From Streptomyces sp. NBC_00273 (GTDB taxonomy: Bacteria > Actinomycetota > Actinomycetes > Streptomycetales > Streptomycetaceae): a DNA stretch of 64,000 nt. Where the stretch lies: assembly GCF_036178145.1 (NCBI RefSeq), contig NZ_CP108067.1, positions 3,844,001 to 3,908,000 of the forward strand. Reading direction: 5' to 3'. This document shows, in pieces, positions 37,368 to 46,014 of the stretch. Under the pieces are notes generated by a model. That model worked only from the letters and a program-made list of their open reading frames with translations, was not told the DNA's origin and did not search any database. Position 1 is the first letter of the stretch. Every line of letters begins with the position of its first letter. A program made the translations under genes and the position numbers.

Positions 37368-39512
37368 TCACAGGTCGCCCTGGAGCGGCTCCTCTTCCGG
37401 CAGCGGCCGCGCCGGGTCCTCCCACACCAGCCCCGTCCCGGCCGCCCAGTAGGCGTCGGGGTCCGCCCCGTACGCCCGCCCCCGCAGGTTCTGCAGGCGG
37501 ACCGGGAGCACCTCCGCCCGCCCGGCGTCGGCCAGTTCCTCCCGCAGCCCGCGGTGGAAGGGGGCGCAGGAGGCCCCGGGGTCCGGCGGCGGCCGCCGGG
37601 TCACCACCACCCCGTACCCGGCGTCCCGTACGGCGTGCAGCGAGCCGAGCGTGGGCTCCTGGTCGGCCGCCCGGCAGTGCACCGGCACGGTGTTGTCGGG
37701 GAGTCCCGTCAGCCACTCGGTGGCGGGGCTGCGCGGGCGCCCCCGTATGCAGTCGGCGCGTTCGTCCTGCAGGGGTCCCGCCTGGACCCGCGCCCAGCGG
37801 GCGGACGCGTCGGTACCTTCGCGGTCGGCGGGGTGCTCCCTGGCCCCGCCCGGGTTCGCCCCGCCCGGGTTCGCGACGGCGGGGTTCGCGACGGCGGGGT
37901 TCGCCCCGGCGGGGTGGCGCAGGACCACCGGCCGCTGCACGCCGAGCGGTACGCCGCCCACCACCACCCATTCGTCCACCGCGAGCCCGAACAGCGCGGG
38001 CGCCACGGCCACTTCGAGCAGGGCCGCGGCCTCGTGGGTGTCGCAGCGCCGGAAGCCCTCGGCGAGCGGGGCCCGCAGGGCCTCCGGCAGGCCGGCCAGG
38101 GTGGCCCGTACGCCCGAGTCCACGGGCGTCACCCGACCGGCGTGTGCGGGACCGGCCAGCACCGAGACCCGCCAGTCGTAGAGGTCCTCCCAGCCGTGCG
38201 CCCACACCTCCAGCAGCACCGAGGCCCCGGGCGGCAGCCCGCCGGACCGCCGCGCCGGGCCGTGCACCGCCCGCCCCGCCGAAGCCCGGCGGCGCCGCTC
38301 GCGCTCGGCGAGGCCCCGCTCGTGGCGCTCGCCCAACTCGCGCCGCAGCGGCCGCCACAGCCGCTCGGCCGTGGCCCGTACCCAGTCCCACAGTTCCTCG
38401 TCCGCGCCCGGGGTGACCGGCTCCCGGTACTCGGCCACGCTCACGTCGGTCGCGTACCGGAGCATCGCCGCGGCCTCCGCGGTCCCGCCCGGCGGGTCGT
38501 GCAGCAGCCCCAGCCCGTCGCGCCAGCTCAGCGGGGCCGGCGGCAGCGGGTCCGGCTCCTCGCCGCGCGCCTCCTCGACCAGGGCGCGTACGACCTCGGA
38601 GGAGCCCGGCGGGGGCAGCTCCGCCAGCAGCCCGAACAGGGTGGTGCGCTCGCCGGGAGTGAGCCGGCCCCGGCCGGCGTACGGGTCGCCCTCCTCCGGC
38701 GGGAGCTCGCCGTGCACGTCCGTCCAGGTCCGCCGGTTGTCGAGATCGCTGAGGTGCTGGTCGTAGTGGTACAGGTCGTGGGCCTGCATGATCCGGCGGT
38801 AGAGCCCGACCTGGCCCCGCGCGGCCATCGGCAGGGTGCGCAGCTGTACGACGGAGACGGCGAGCCCGCCGCCCCCCGCCTGCCGCCGGGCCTTGAGCAC
38901 GCCGACGACCTCGCCGCGGACGAGGTCCACCACGGGCCCGCCGGACATGCCGGCCTCGATCTCGTCGTCGTCGCCGAGCCGGATGGCCGCGCCGTTCCCG
39001 GCGGTCCCGCGCAGCCGGGTGGTGCGGCCGGTGATCTCGGGGGTGCCGAGGTCCTCGGTGCAGCCGAAGTAGGCGACCTCGTCGAAGCGCGGCCTGGAGC
39101 GGTCGGTCAGCCACACGCAGGCGTGCGAGACGGGGGCCAGCACCCTGATCAGCGCCAGGTCTGGCAGGTCCCACAGCGCGTGCCGGCCGGGCCTCCGCTC
39201 CTCCAGCCGCTCGGGCAGTACGCACTCCACGCGCCCGGTGACCGTGCCGGTGATGCTCCCGGCGGAAAAGGTGATGCCGACCTCGCGTCCCGTCAGACGC
39301 ACCGCAGCACCCCCTTCGCCGACCACGTGCGCGCACGTCAGGACCCAGCCGGGGGCGATGAAGAAGCCGCTCCCCCACGTGGGACCGGTCCGATGACTGC
39401 GAGGGTTGTCATACCCGCCCGGCGGGGCGTGAACGCGTACGGTCGCCGCCTGGACGAGGGGCTCCAGAAGCTCGAAGGCGCGCGCGGACCCGGTCGTGCG
39501 CCCGTCCGTCAT
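37368..39512 (-). CDS. Trypsin-like VMAP-type protein
   Basis: A 714-residue protein with an N-terminal trypsin-like serine protease domain: His62 (LTCAHVVGEG), Asp118 (LPDLALIRV) and Ser190 (GMSGGPVVD) form the expected triad. The C-terminal 400 residues resemble vWA-MoxR-associated protein (VMAP) C-terminal regions (SVLLEVWAHGWEDLYDWRVSVL). A short ANPAV/ANPGG repeat lies near residue 550. It begins the seven-gene block. An in-frame ATG at 39536 would add 8 residues but has a weaker ribosome-binding site. Activation by the MoxR/vWA pair is an inference. Confidence 0.8.
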   Translation of the reverse strand: MTDGRTTGSARAFELLEPLVQAATVRVHAPPGGYDNPRSHRTGPTWGSGFFIAPGWVLTCAHVVGEGGAAVRLTGREVGITFSAGSITGTVTGRVECVLPERLEERRPGRHALWDLPDLALIRVLAPVSHACVWLTDRSRPRFDEVAYFGCTEDLGTPEITGRTTRLRGTAGNGAAIRLGDDDEIEAGMSGGPVVDLVRGEVVGVLKARRQAGGGGLAVSVVQLRTLPMAARGQVGLYRRIMQAHDLYHYDQHLSDLDNRRTWTDVHGELPPEEGDPYAGRGRLTPGERTTLFGLLAELPPPGSSEVVRALVEEARGEEPDPLPPAPLSWRDGLGLLHDPPGGTAEAAAMLRYATDVSVAEYREPVTPGADEELWDWVRATAERLWRPLRRELGERHERGLAERERRRRASAGRAVHGPARRSGGLPPGASVLLEVWAHGWEDLYDWRVSVLAGPAHAGRVTPVDSGVRATLAGLPEALRAPLAEGFRRCDTHEAAALLEVAVAPALFGLAVDEWVVVGGVPLGVQRPVVLRHPAGANPAVANPAVANPGGANPGGAREHPADREGTDASARWARVQAGPLQDERADCIRGRPRSPATEWLTGLPDNTVPVHCRAADQEPTLGSLHAVRDAGYGVVVTRRPPPDPGASCAPFHRGLREELADAGRAEVLPVRLQNLRGRAYGADPDAYWAAGTGLVWEDPARPLPEEEPLQGDL

Positions 39513-39641
39513 CCGCACCCCCCGCTCGTTGGGCATCCAGGCTAGACCCGGGGACGACGCGTACGGGAGGTGTCGCCGATAGGCGGATTATCCTGGCGGG
39601 AAACACCCCCTGCACACCCCCATCACGGCACGGAGCCCGAC

Positions 39642-39827
39642 TTGTACTTCACCGATCGCGGCATCGAGGAGCTGGAGAAGCGGCGCGGAGAGGAGGAGGT
39701 CACCTTCGAGTGGCTCGCCGAGCAGCTGCGCACCTTCGTCGACCTGAACCCGGACTTCGAGGTCCCGGTGGAACGCCTGGCCACCTGGCTGGCCCGGCTG
39801 GACGACGAGGACGAGGACGAGGAGTGA
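39642..39827 (+). CDS. DUF6104-type small acidic protein
   Basis: A 61-residue acidic protein of a family conserved in Streptomyces (YFTDRGIEELEKRRG, FEWLAEQLRTFVDLNPDFEVPVERLATWLA). The start is a TTG preceded by CGGAG at 6-nt spacing; longer starts would read into the upstream intergenic region. The C-terminus is an Asp/Glu run. It is divergent from the protease gene. Function unknown. Confidence 0.8.
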   Translation: MYFTDRGIEELEKRRGEEEVTFEWLAEQLRTFVDLNPDFEVPVERLATWLARLDDEDEDEE

Positions 39828-40394
39828 TCCTCCGGGTCCGGGCGACGGCCTGACGGCCCTGCCCGGACCCGCCCCGTACTGGCCGGTTCCGTCCGCCGCC
39901 GCCGCAGCGGCCCGGACCGGTGCACGGGCAATCCCATCGGCTCGGGCGCCGCTACCCGGCACCATGGGTCCGGTGAAGGAGCTACCTCCCGGCCTGCCGC
40001 CGGCGGACTCCCGCACATGGCACAGCCGCCGATGGCGGGATCCGTTGGGATACCTGCGCGTGCGCTCCTTGGCGAACCCCCACTGGTCCGGGACGTGCCG
40101 TGGCTGATCGCACGGTTGCGACGCGAGCGCTCGGCCGGCCTCCCCGCGGATCGCGGCCTCTAGGACGAAGCGATCGCCGCGGCGCAGGGCTACGCACGCA
40201 CGCGCCGGCAGACGCCGGAGGCCGAACGCGCATGGGACCGGCTCCCCAGCGCACAAAAGGAGCCGCCCACCTACCGGAGGTACTCGGCGGGCGGGCGGCC
40301 GTTCAAGGTGCGCTCGGCGCAGGCGGCGCCAGGGCCGCCGAGACAGGATCAGACCGGGTGCCCCGGCCGGGACGGGCCCGGCCGGGGCTACTGC
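39828..40394. other. Intergenic region with degenerate coding-like sequence
   Basis: About 570 bp without a clear gene. On the plus strand a 47-codon frame (39964-40107, beginning MGPVKELPPGLPP) ends at a TGA. A second frame then continues plausibly (LVRDVPWLIARLRRERSAGL), has a TAG at 40161-40163, and stays open beyond it. This looks like the remains of a decayed gene that I cannot identify. Confidence 0.3.
40360..40388 (-). terminator. Terminator after the PIMT-like gene
   Basis: A perfect 12-bp stem (40360-40371 with 40377-40388) with a 5-nt loop lies immediately downstream of the methyltransferase stop on the minus strand. Confidence 0.65.
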
Positions 40395-41528
40395 TCAGGA
40401 GCCGACGAGCTGTCGGGGGTCGTCCAGCCATGCGTACTGGCCGGACCCGTCGACCGTGACGCCGAAGCGGGTGATGTGCGGCCGTCCTCGCAACTCGTAC
40501 CACGTGTACGCCGCAGTCACCTCCGCCCAGAGATCGCGCGGTCCCCACGAGCGGACGGCGTCCTCCTCCCACCAGTCGCCGTAGCGGACGATCGTTGCCG
40601 AGGTGCCAGCCTCGTCCACGAACTGGACCTGCCGGTCGTCGCCCTCCCCGCGGTGTGAGTAGGAGACGTCCGGGACCTGGAGGCCGATGGCGAAATCCTG
40701 GAGGTAGCCGGCCCCCAGAACCTGAGCGGGATCGATCGGCGACTTCCGGCTGGTCGAATCGTCCGGAACCTGGAGGTCGACAGTCGGCCGCTCGGAGCGG
40801 ATCCACATGTACGAGGACTCGCCGATGAAGGCTCCCTGCGCCTTCGTTCCCGAGGTGTCGACGCGGAGCCGCAGGAGCCCCGAGTTGCTGTAGGCCGTCC
40901 CGAACGGGGTGAGGATCACCCCGCTCCGCCTGGACTGCTCGATCCAGGCGTACGGAACGCGCCGCAGGGACGCCGTGTTGATGATCCGGCTGAACGGCTC
41001 CCCGCCGGGGACGCCTTCGAGCCCGTCCCCGACGATGAGCTCCGGGTCGTAGCCGGCCGCCTTGAGGTTCGCGGCGCCCGCACGTGCAAGCTCGTCATCC
41101 ACCTCGATGGCAACCACCCGATCCGAGCCGACGCGCTCACACAGCAGGGCCGTGTGGTAGCCGGATGCGTAGCCGATCTCCAGGACGCGGGACCGGGGTG
41201 TGAGGTCCAAGTGCTGGAGCTTCCGCATGACGATGTCCAGGGCTGACACGGAGGACGTGAAGTCACCCGCGCTGGGGCCGGGTGTCATGTCGCCGTCGTC
41301 CAGCTGGGTGACGACCGACTGGTGAGGGTTCCAGACGGCGTGGCGCCAGACGTCCGGCTCCTCGTCGCGGTCCACGAAGGTCCAGAGGCCTTCGGCGTCC
41401 CGGACCGGGAGCCAGACGGCTCCCGGGACGAACGCTTCGCGGTCGACCTCGTCGAAGGCCTCGGCCAGCCATGGCTCGCGCAGTAACCCTGCTGTCACCA
41501 GGGCCTCGCGGCAGATGTCCCGGTTCAC
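40395..41528 (-). CDS. PIMT-like SAM-dependent peptide/protein methyltransferase
   Basis: A 377-residue methyltransferase related to protein-L-isoaspartate O-methyltransferases and to the methyltransferases of ATP-grasp and FxLD RiPP loci. SAM-binding motif I is RVLEIGYASGYHTALL, with acidic VVAIEVDDELA and later VGDGLEG. The N-terminal part (REPWLAEAFDEVDREAFVP, SVVTQLDDG) is typical of the group. The C-terminal 150 residues are an extra domain. Its GTG overlaps the stop of a 42-codon peptide gene as GTGA, indicating translational coupling with a likely substrate. Confidence 0.82.
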   Translation of the reverse strand: MNRDICREALVTAGLLREPWLAEAFDEVDREAFVPGAVWLPVRDAEGLWTFVDRDEEPDVWRHAVWNPHQSVVTQLDDGDMTPGPSAGDFTSSVSALDIVMRKLQHLDLTPRSRVLEIGYASGYHTALLCERVGSDRVVAIEVDDELARAGAANLKAAGYDPELIVGDGLEGVPGGEPFSRIINTASLRRVPYAWIEQSRRSGVILTPFGTAYSNSGLLRLRVDTSGTKAQGAFIGESSYMWIRSERPTVDLQVPDDSTSRKSPIDPAQVLGAGYLQDFAIGLQVPDVSYSHRGEGDDRQVQFVDEAGTSATIVRYGDWWEEDAVRSWGPRDLWAEVTAAYTWYELRGRPHITRFGVTVDGSGQYAWLDDPRQLVGS

Positions 41529-41653
41529 TTCTTACCCGGCGGCGGCGGGGGCGGGGTGGAAGGCTGGGGTGTCGGCCGGCTCCCGTCCGGGCTCGACGGC
41601 TGGGACGGCGGCGTCCACGGCTTGTCTTGCGGTGGTCCGGCGTGCTTGCCCAT
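41525..41653 (-). CDS. Proline-rich 42-residue peptide, candidate modified peptide
   Basis: A 42-residue peptide (MGKHAGPPQDKPWTPPSQPS..., ending PPPPPPGKK) with a good GGAGA site 5 nt before its ATG. Its TGA overlaps the methyltransferase GTG (GTGA). About 40% of residues are proline. The coupling to a PIMT-like enzyme, and the single QDKPW segment with an Asp, suggest a RiPP-like substrate or partner. I do not recognise the family, and no ATP-grasp or radical SAM gene adjoins it. The frame also stays open upstream, so a fusion to the preceding zinc-ribbon sequence cannot be excluded. Confidence 0.6.
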   Translation of the reverse strand: MGKHAGPPQDKPWTPPSQPSSPDGSRPTPQPSTPPPPPPGKK

Positions 41654-41709
41654 CAGGGTCTCCAATCGGTTCGGTGTGCAGGATGCCCGCTCCCCGGTGG
41701 GGCGGGAGG

Positions 41710-42007
41710 TCAGAGGGTGTCGACGATCTCGTCGAGCACGGCGAGCAGCGACGAGGAGTGGCGCCACCTCGCTGATCCGGGCGATCAGGCCCTCCTCCGT
41801 GCGGGTGTGCTGCCAGCAGCTCACCGGGTCGTGGTGGACGCCCCACCCGTAGCGGCAGAGGCTGCAGTCGGCCATGAGACCGCCGTACTTGATCGCGATC
41901 GGAGCCGGCAGGCCGCACCCGGTGCAGCGCGCCTGCGCCCGCGTGCACTCCCCGTCGGGGTGCGCGTCGGACACCTCGGCCGACGGGCGATCCGGGCAGC
42001 CCGTCAC
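41710..42007 (-). pseudogene. Zinc-ribbon protein gene with apparent frameshift
   Basis: Starts at a GTG overlapping the upstream gene's stop (GTGA). It encodes a small protein with two Cys pairs (CTGCG and CSLCRYGWG) followed by VSCWQHTRTEEGLIARISEV. After about residue 78 this frame turns Arg-rich, while a shifted frame reads LLAVLDEIVDTL then stop at 41710-41712, a much more natural ending. One base change near 41755 would join them. It may be a real frameshift, a sequencing error, or an alternative ending. Function unknown. Confidence 0.45.
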
Positions 42008-42483
42008 CTCGCCGCCCCCTCGGCAAGCCGTGCCCCGCCCACCCGGACGAGCAGCTGAACGGCGGCGACCCGGCAGAAGTACGCCCCCGGGCCCGGGAGC
42101 GAGGCCCAGTAGAGGGGCCGGCCGGGAACGGGCCGGTCCCGGCCTAGTTCGGGCACCCCGAGGTGGGTGCCGTGGCCGAGGCACTCGACCGCACTCCGGG
42201 TCCTCCAGCACTTCGCCGTACCCGGCTCGACGAGCGCGTAGCGGTTCCGGCCGCGCGAGTCGTGGATCAAGGGCCCTTCCAGGGCCAGGGTCAGCGCGAG
42301 GTCCACGACACGGTCGTCACTGCTCTCGGCGACCGCGTGGGCCAGCGGGTCCGGGATCCGTACGGCCTCGAAGCGGGCCCCGAGCGGCAGCACGGCGACA
42401 CCGTGCTCCCACCACGCGGCATGCGCCGCCGCGGGATCGGCGAGGCTGCTGGCGTACCAGTCGGCCGTCTTCTTCCAGGACAC
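42004..42483 (-). CDS. Hypothetical protein, possible primase/polymerase-like fold
   Basis: A 159-residue protein (MSWKKTADWYASSLADPAAA). The segments HGVAVLPLGARFEAVRIP, ALEGPLIHDSRGRNRYALVEPG and VECLGHGTHLGVPEL are like those of a Streptomyces family distantly resembling bifunctional primase/polymerase N-terminal domains. It probably does not retain polymerase activity. It begins a minus-strand operon with the zinc-ribbon gene, the Pro-rich peptide and the methyltransferase, each overlapping or closely spaced. Confidence 0.6.
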   Translation of the reverse strand: MSWKKTADWYASSLADPAAAHAAWWEHGVAVLPLGARFEAVRIPDPLAHAVAESSDDRVVDLALTLALEGPLIHDSRGRNRYALVEPGTAKCWRTRSAVECLGHGTHLGVPELGRDRPVPGRPLYWASLPGPGAYFCRVAAVQLLVRVGGARLAEGAAR

Positions 42484-42599
42484 GGAGGCTCCCTACGGTC
42501 GTCAGCGGGTGATGACACGAGCGTAGGAATCAGAGCTCGCCCCACGAAGTGACCCCCAGTACGGGTACTTTGGTGACATTTCGCAGGCGGGAGAGTGTC

Positions 42600-43706
42600 G
42601 TGGGCGCACCGGTGGATCCCACCCCGACCCCCGGTCAGGGAACCCGGCAACGGGGTCGCGGCGGCGTGGTGTCCGGCTACGTTTTTCGGTTGGTCCGGGA
42701 GCATCTGGGTCACACGCAGGATTCTCTGTCCGAAGCCTTCGGGGTCTCCGTGGACACGGTGGCGGGTTGGGAGTCGGGGAGGCGGCCGCTGACCTCGTTG
42801 GCGGTGGGGCAGATGCTGGCGCATCGCCACCGGCTCATGCGCATGGGTGCGAGTACGGCGTTGCTCCTCGCCCTGGAGAAGGCACTGGAGGCGGATCTCC
42901 TCCTGGCGAACGTACTCACCGACGACGTGCCCATAGGTCACAGCCCCCTGGGTACCTGGGTCCTGCAACGCGACCTCGTCGAGGTACTGGTCTGGCCCTT
43001 GAACGGGGTGGCCCCCGAGCCGATGCGCGCCCACGTGGCCCTCGGCAGGCCACGCCGCGGCCCCAGCCCCGACGGACCCGCGCTATCGGCGGACGACCGG
43101 CGACGGTTCTTCCGGCGCATCCGCCGAACTGCGGAAGAAGCCCGCTCGGGCGAGTTCCTGCTCCGCCGTCAGGCTCTCTACCTGGCCGGTTACGACGATG
43201 CACCGGACACCGCTGCCTGGCTCGCGCAGCAGCAGCGAGCGGAGCGTCCGCAGGACTGGCTCACCCGCTGGCTGGCGGCGCGCTCCGTGGCCGCCGTCGC
43301 CGCCCGCCAGGGCGACCGAGACCCCATGCGGCACTTCATCTCCACCACGCTGGACGACGAGGCGGGCGAGGCGGCCAATCTGAACTACTGGGCCTACTGG
43401 CTCGGCGAGAGCCCTCACCTCCAGCTCTCCGACGACTTCATAGCCGCACCCGGACGCGGGACCTGGCACGGCCACAGAGTGTTCCAGCACCTCGTGAAAG
43501 GCCTCGCGCCCGAGCAGGGCTTCCTCGATCTGAACATTCACACCCTGTGGGCCCTACTCGCCGCGCGCCCCACCCTCCTGGGCTCCGCCGCCGGGCGGAC
43601 CCTCCGGGACCGGCTGCCCGTGTTGTTGGATGGCACCGGGCCCTCGCCGCACGCGCGTCGGGAGCTGGAAGGCATTCGGTACGCGATCCGCCTCGCCGAG
43701 GCATGA
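42600..43706 (+). CDS. XRE-family transcriptional regulator
   Basis: A 368-residue regulator divergent from the peptide/methyltransferase operon. The HTH at about residues 25-75 ([34 protein letters not shown]) is followed by a long helical ligand or partner domain ([38 protein letters not shown]). GTG at 42600 is preceded by GGGAG. It likely controls the divergent operon and itself. The HD hydrolase gene follows 12 bp after its stop, forming an operon. Confidence 0.82.
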   Translation: MGAPVDPTPTPGQGTRQRGRGGVVSGYVFRLVREHLGHTQDSLSEAFGVSVDTVAGWESGRRPLTSLAVGQMLAHRHRLMRMGASTALLLALEKALEADLLLANVLTDDVPIGHSPLGTWVLQRDLVEVLVWPLNGVAPEPMRAHVALGRPRRGPSPDGPALSADDRRRFFRRIRRTAEEARSGEFLLRRQALYLAGYDDAPDTAAWLAQQQRAERPQDWLTRWLAARSVAAVAARQGDRDPMRHFISTTLDDEAGEAANLNYWAYWLGESPHLQLSDDFIAAPGRGTWHGHRVFQHLVKGLAPEQGFLDLNIHTLWALLAARPTLLGSAAGRTLRDRLPVLLDGTGPSPHARRELEGIRYAIRLAEA

Positions 43707-43718
43707 AGGAGAGACACA

Positions 43719-44297
43719 GTGGCTGACGACCTGTCCGCGGTGGCCGGTTTCCTCTACGAGGCGGGAACGCTCAAGCACACGCGCCGCACGGGCTGGTGGA
43801 TGGCCGGCGTCAACGACCCGGAGAGCGTCGCCGAGCACTCCTGGCGCACGTCGCTCATCGCGTCCATCATCGCGAAGCTGGAAGGCGCCGACCCCGCGCG
43901 GGCGGCCTTCCTCGCCGTGTGGCACGACACCCAGGAGACCCGTACCGGGGACGTGAACCACCTCGGGAAGAAGTACGCGACCAACGCCGACCCGGGCACG
44001 GTGACTGCCGATCAGACCCTCGGCATGCCGGAGCGGCTCGCCTCGACGATTCAAGAGCTTGTCGCCGAGTACGAGGCCAAGGACTCGCCGGAGGCCGTCT
44101 GCGCCCGCGACGCGGACAAGTTGGAGTGCATGCTCCAGGGCATCGAGTACAAGGCCCAGGGACACGCCCACGCCCAGCGGTGGATCGACAACAGCAGGGC
44201 CCGTCTGACGACGGAGACCGGGCAGCGGCTGGCCGACGAGCTGCTGGGCCAGGACCCCCTCGACTGGCTGCGGACCGTCCTCGGTGAGACGCCCTGA
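43719..44297 (+). CDS. HD-domain hydrolase (YfbR-like)
   Basis: A 192-residue HD-superfamily phosphohydrolase resembling 5'-deoxynucleotidases. Metal ligands are His40 (VAEHSWRT), His69-Asp70 (VWHDTQETRTGD) and a downstream Asp in ARDADKLECML. It is cytoplasmic. It lies 12 bp after the XRE gene and ends in a strong bidirectional terminator. Substrate is probably a nucleotide, but that is a family inference. Confidence 0.88.
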   Translation: MADDLSAVAGFLYEAGTLKHTRRTGWWMAGVNDPESVAEHSWRTSLIASIIAKLEGADPARAAFLAVWHDTQETRTGDVNHLGKKYATNADPGTVTADQTLGMPERLASTIQELVAEYEAKDSPEAVCARDADKLECMLQGIEYKAQGHAHAQRWIDNSRARLTTETGQRLADELLGQDPLDWLRTVLGETP

Positions 44298-44320
44298 GGG
44301 CGTCCCGCAGAGGGTGCGCA

Positions 44321-44362
44321 CGACACCGGCCCGGCCGCTTCGGGGCGGTCGGGCCGGTGTCG
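44321..44362. terminator. Bidirectional terminator between HD and sodN genes
   Basis: A 17-bp stem with one mismatch (44321-44337 with 44346-44362) lies between convergent genes. Confidence 0.75.
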
Positions 44363-44409
44363 TGTGCGCTCTGAACAGCAGCGCGGGGAGATCCTTCGGG
44401 CGCCCCGGC

Positions 44410-44805
44410 TCAGGCGGCCTTGGTCTCCCAGAAGATGCGGTCGATCTCGGCGATGAGCTCAAGAGCCTTCGCGCCGGTCGCCGGGTCGTTCGACGCCTTG
44501 GCGGCCGAGAGGGCCTTCAGGGTGTCGTTGACCAGGGTGTGCAGCTGCGGGTACTTCTCGAAGTGCGGGGGCTTGAAGTAGTCGCTCCACAGCACCGAAA
44601 CGTGGTGCTTGGCGAGCTCGGCGCGCTGCTCCTTGATGGTGATGGCGCGCGCACGGAAGTCGGCGTCTTCGTTGGCCTGGTACTTCTCCTGCACGGCCTT
44701 GACGGACTCGGCCTCGATGCGGGCCTGGGCAGGGTCGTACACGCCGCACGGAAGATCGCAGTGGGCGGAGACCTTCGCCTTGGGGGCGAAGAGGCGGGAA
44801 AGCAT
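44410..44805 (-). CDS. sodN: Nickel superoxide dismutase
   Basis: Ni-SOD converts superoxide to oxygen and hydrogen peroxide in the cytoplasm as a hexamer. The 131-residue precursor has a 14-residue propeptide. Cleavage before His15 exposes the nickel hook HCDLPCGVYDP (His15, Cys16, Cys20). The mature size of 117 residues equals the known Streptomyces enzyme. An AGGAGGAC site precedes the ATG. The maturation protease gene sodX is divergent, 171 bp away. Nickel-dependent expression is known for the family; no Nur box was confirmed here. Confidence 0.98.
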   Translation of the reverse strand: MLSRLFAPKAKVSAHCDLPCGVYDPAQARIEAESVKAVQEKYQANEDADFRARAITIKEQRAELAKHHVSVLWSDYFKPPHFEKYPQLHTLVNDTLKALSAAKASNDPATGAKALELIAEIDRIFWETKAA

Positions 44806-44976
44806 GGAGTTTGTCCTCCTCGTGATCGTCTTCTCAAGGGGGAGATTACTCGCTGAACAACCGGATTTCGCGGGCGCCCCCATGGGCTTAGGACAAAAGT
44901 CCAGGGGCGCGGCCGGACCGGTGAGCGAATGTACGGACCCGTGCGGCAGCATGCGGGGGTGACGAGGAGGACACGC

Positions 44977-45399
44977 ATGGTGGAGATCGGGCGCCCGCGC
45001 AAGCGGTTCGGGGTGGTCGACGTGACGGGGGCCTCGATGGTGCCCACGCTGCTGAACGGGGACCAGCTGGTGGTCCGGTACGGGGCCGCGGTGCGGCCGG
45101 GCAACGTGGTCGTGCTGCGGCATCCGCTCCAGCAGGACCTGCTGGTGGTCAAGCGCGCGGTGGAGCGGCGGCCGGGCGGCGCCTGGTGGGTGCTCGGCGA
45201 CAACCCGTACAACGAGACCGGCGACAGCACCGTCTACGGCCCGGTGCCCGCGGAGCTGGTGCTGGCGACGGCGGTGCTGCGCTTCAGGCCGCGCGAGGAG
45301 GATCAGCGTTCGCTGAGGGCCCGGCTGTCCTGGGCGGCCTCGGCGCTGCGCCCGCTGCGGGCGGACTCCTCGGCCTCCAGCCGCTTGCGGGCCCGGTAG
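44977..45399 (+). CDS. sodX: Nickel-type superoxide dismutase maturation protease
   Basis: A 140-residue S26-type signal-peptidase-like protease that removes the SodN propeptide. The catalytic Ser20 lies in TGASMVPTLL and Lys59 in LLVVKRAV. GDNPYNETGDSTVYGPV is the family's 'GDN' box. The ATG has GAGGAGG upstream. Its last 97 bp overlap the convergent CGNR gene, so the C-terminal Ser/Ala/Arg tail may be dispensable. Confidence 0.93.
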   Translation: MVEIGRPRKRFGVVDVTGASMVPTLLNGDQLVVRYGAAVRPGNVVVLRHPLQQDLLVVKRAVERRPGGAWWVLGDNPYNETGDSTVYGPVPAELVLATAVLRFRPREEDQRSLRARLSWAASALRPLRADSSASSRLRAR

Positions 45400-45932
45400 G
45401 CGGCCACGTTCGCCCGGGTGGCGCAGCGGTCGGAGCAGTAGCGCCGGGAGCGGTTGGTGGAGGTGTCCAGGTAGGCGTTGCGGCAGGGCGCGGCCTGGCA
45501 CAGGCCGAGGCGGTCGGGGCCGTGCTCGGTGAGGGCGAAGGCCAGGCCCATGGCCGCCATGGCGGCGTAGCCGGCGGAGGCGTTCGAGGGGTGCTCGGCG
45601 AGGTGGATGTGCCAGTCGGGGCGGCCGTCGTCGGCGAGGGTCTCGTGGCCGGACACCTGGGGGCTGACGGGGAACTCCATGAGCAGCGAGTTCAGCAGGT
45701 CGACCGCGAGGACCTCGTCGCCGCCGTCGGCGGCCTCGAAGACGGAGCGCAGGCGGCCGCGGACGTTGCGGAAGCGGGTGACGTCACCGTCGGTGACGCG
45801 GCGCGCCATCTGCTGACTCGCGCCGAACAGGGCGCGGACGGCGTCCACCGAGGTGAGCGCGTCCTTGTTGCGGGCCGGCTCCTCGGTGTTGACCAGGCGC
45901 ACGGCGAAGTCCGAGTAATGGGCCAGTTCCAC
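45303..45932 (-). CDS. ABATE/CGNR zinc-finger transcription factor-like protein
   Basis: A 209-residue protein with an N-terminal stress-sensor-like ABATE domain (VRLVNTEEPARNKDALTSVD) and a C-terminal CGNR-type zinc finger (LCQAAPCRNAYLDTSTNRS, YCSDRCATRANVAAYRARK). The family's CGNR motif appears here as PCRNAYL. Members are presumed DNA-binding regulators. The start at 45932 overlaps no other gene. Its 3' end runs into sodX. Confidence 0.85.
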   Translation of the reverse strand: MELAHYSDFAVRLVNTEEPARNKDALTSVDAVRALFGASQQMARRVTDGDVTRFRNVRGRLRSVFEAADGGDEVLAVDLLNSLLMEFPVSPQVSGHETLADDGRPDWHIHLAEHPSNASAGYAAMAAMGLAFALTEHGPDRLGLCQAAPCRNAYLDTSTNRSRRYCSDRCATRANVAAYRARKRLEAEESARSGRSAEAAQDSRALSER

Positions 45933-46014
45933 TTGTAGTCCTTACGGCTGCGGATTAGTGTCTCCGGTAACGGCTGAGACGTCTTCGAGGGTATTACGTA
46001 TGGAGGGGTTCGGG

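Noticed and set aside
45186..45938. Plus-strand frame continuing past sodX
   Set aside because: Gly/Val/Ala/Arg-rich shadow of the CGNR gene, in a different frame from sodX.
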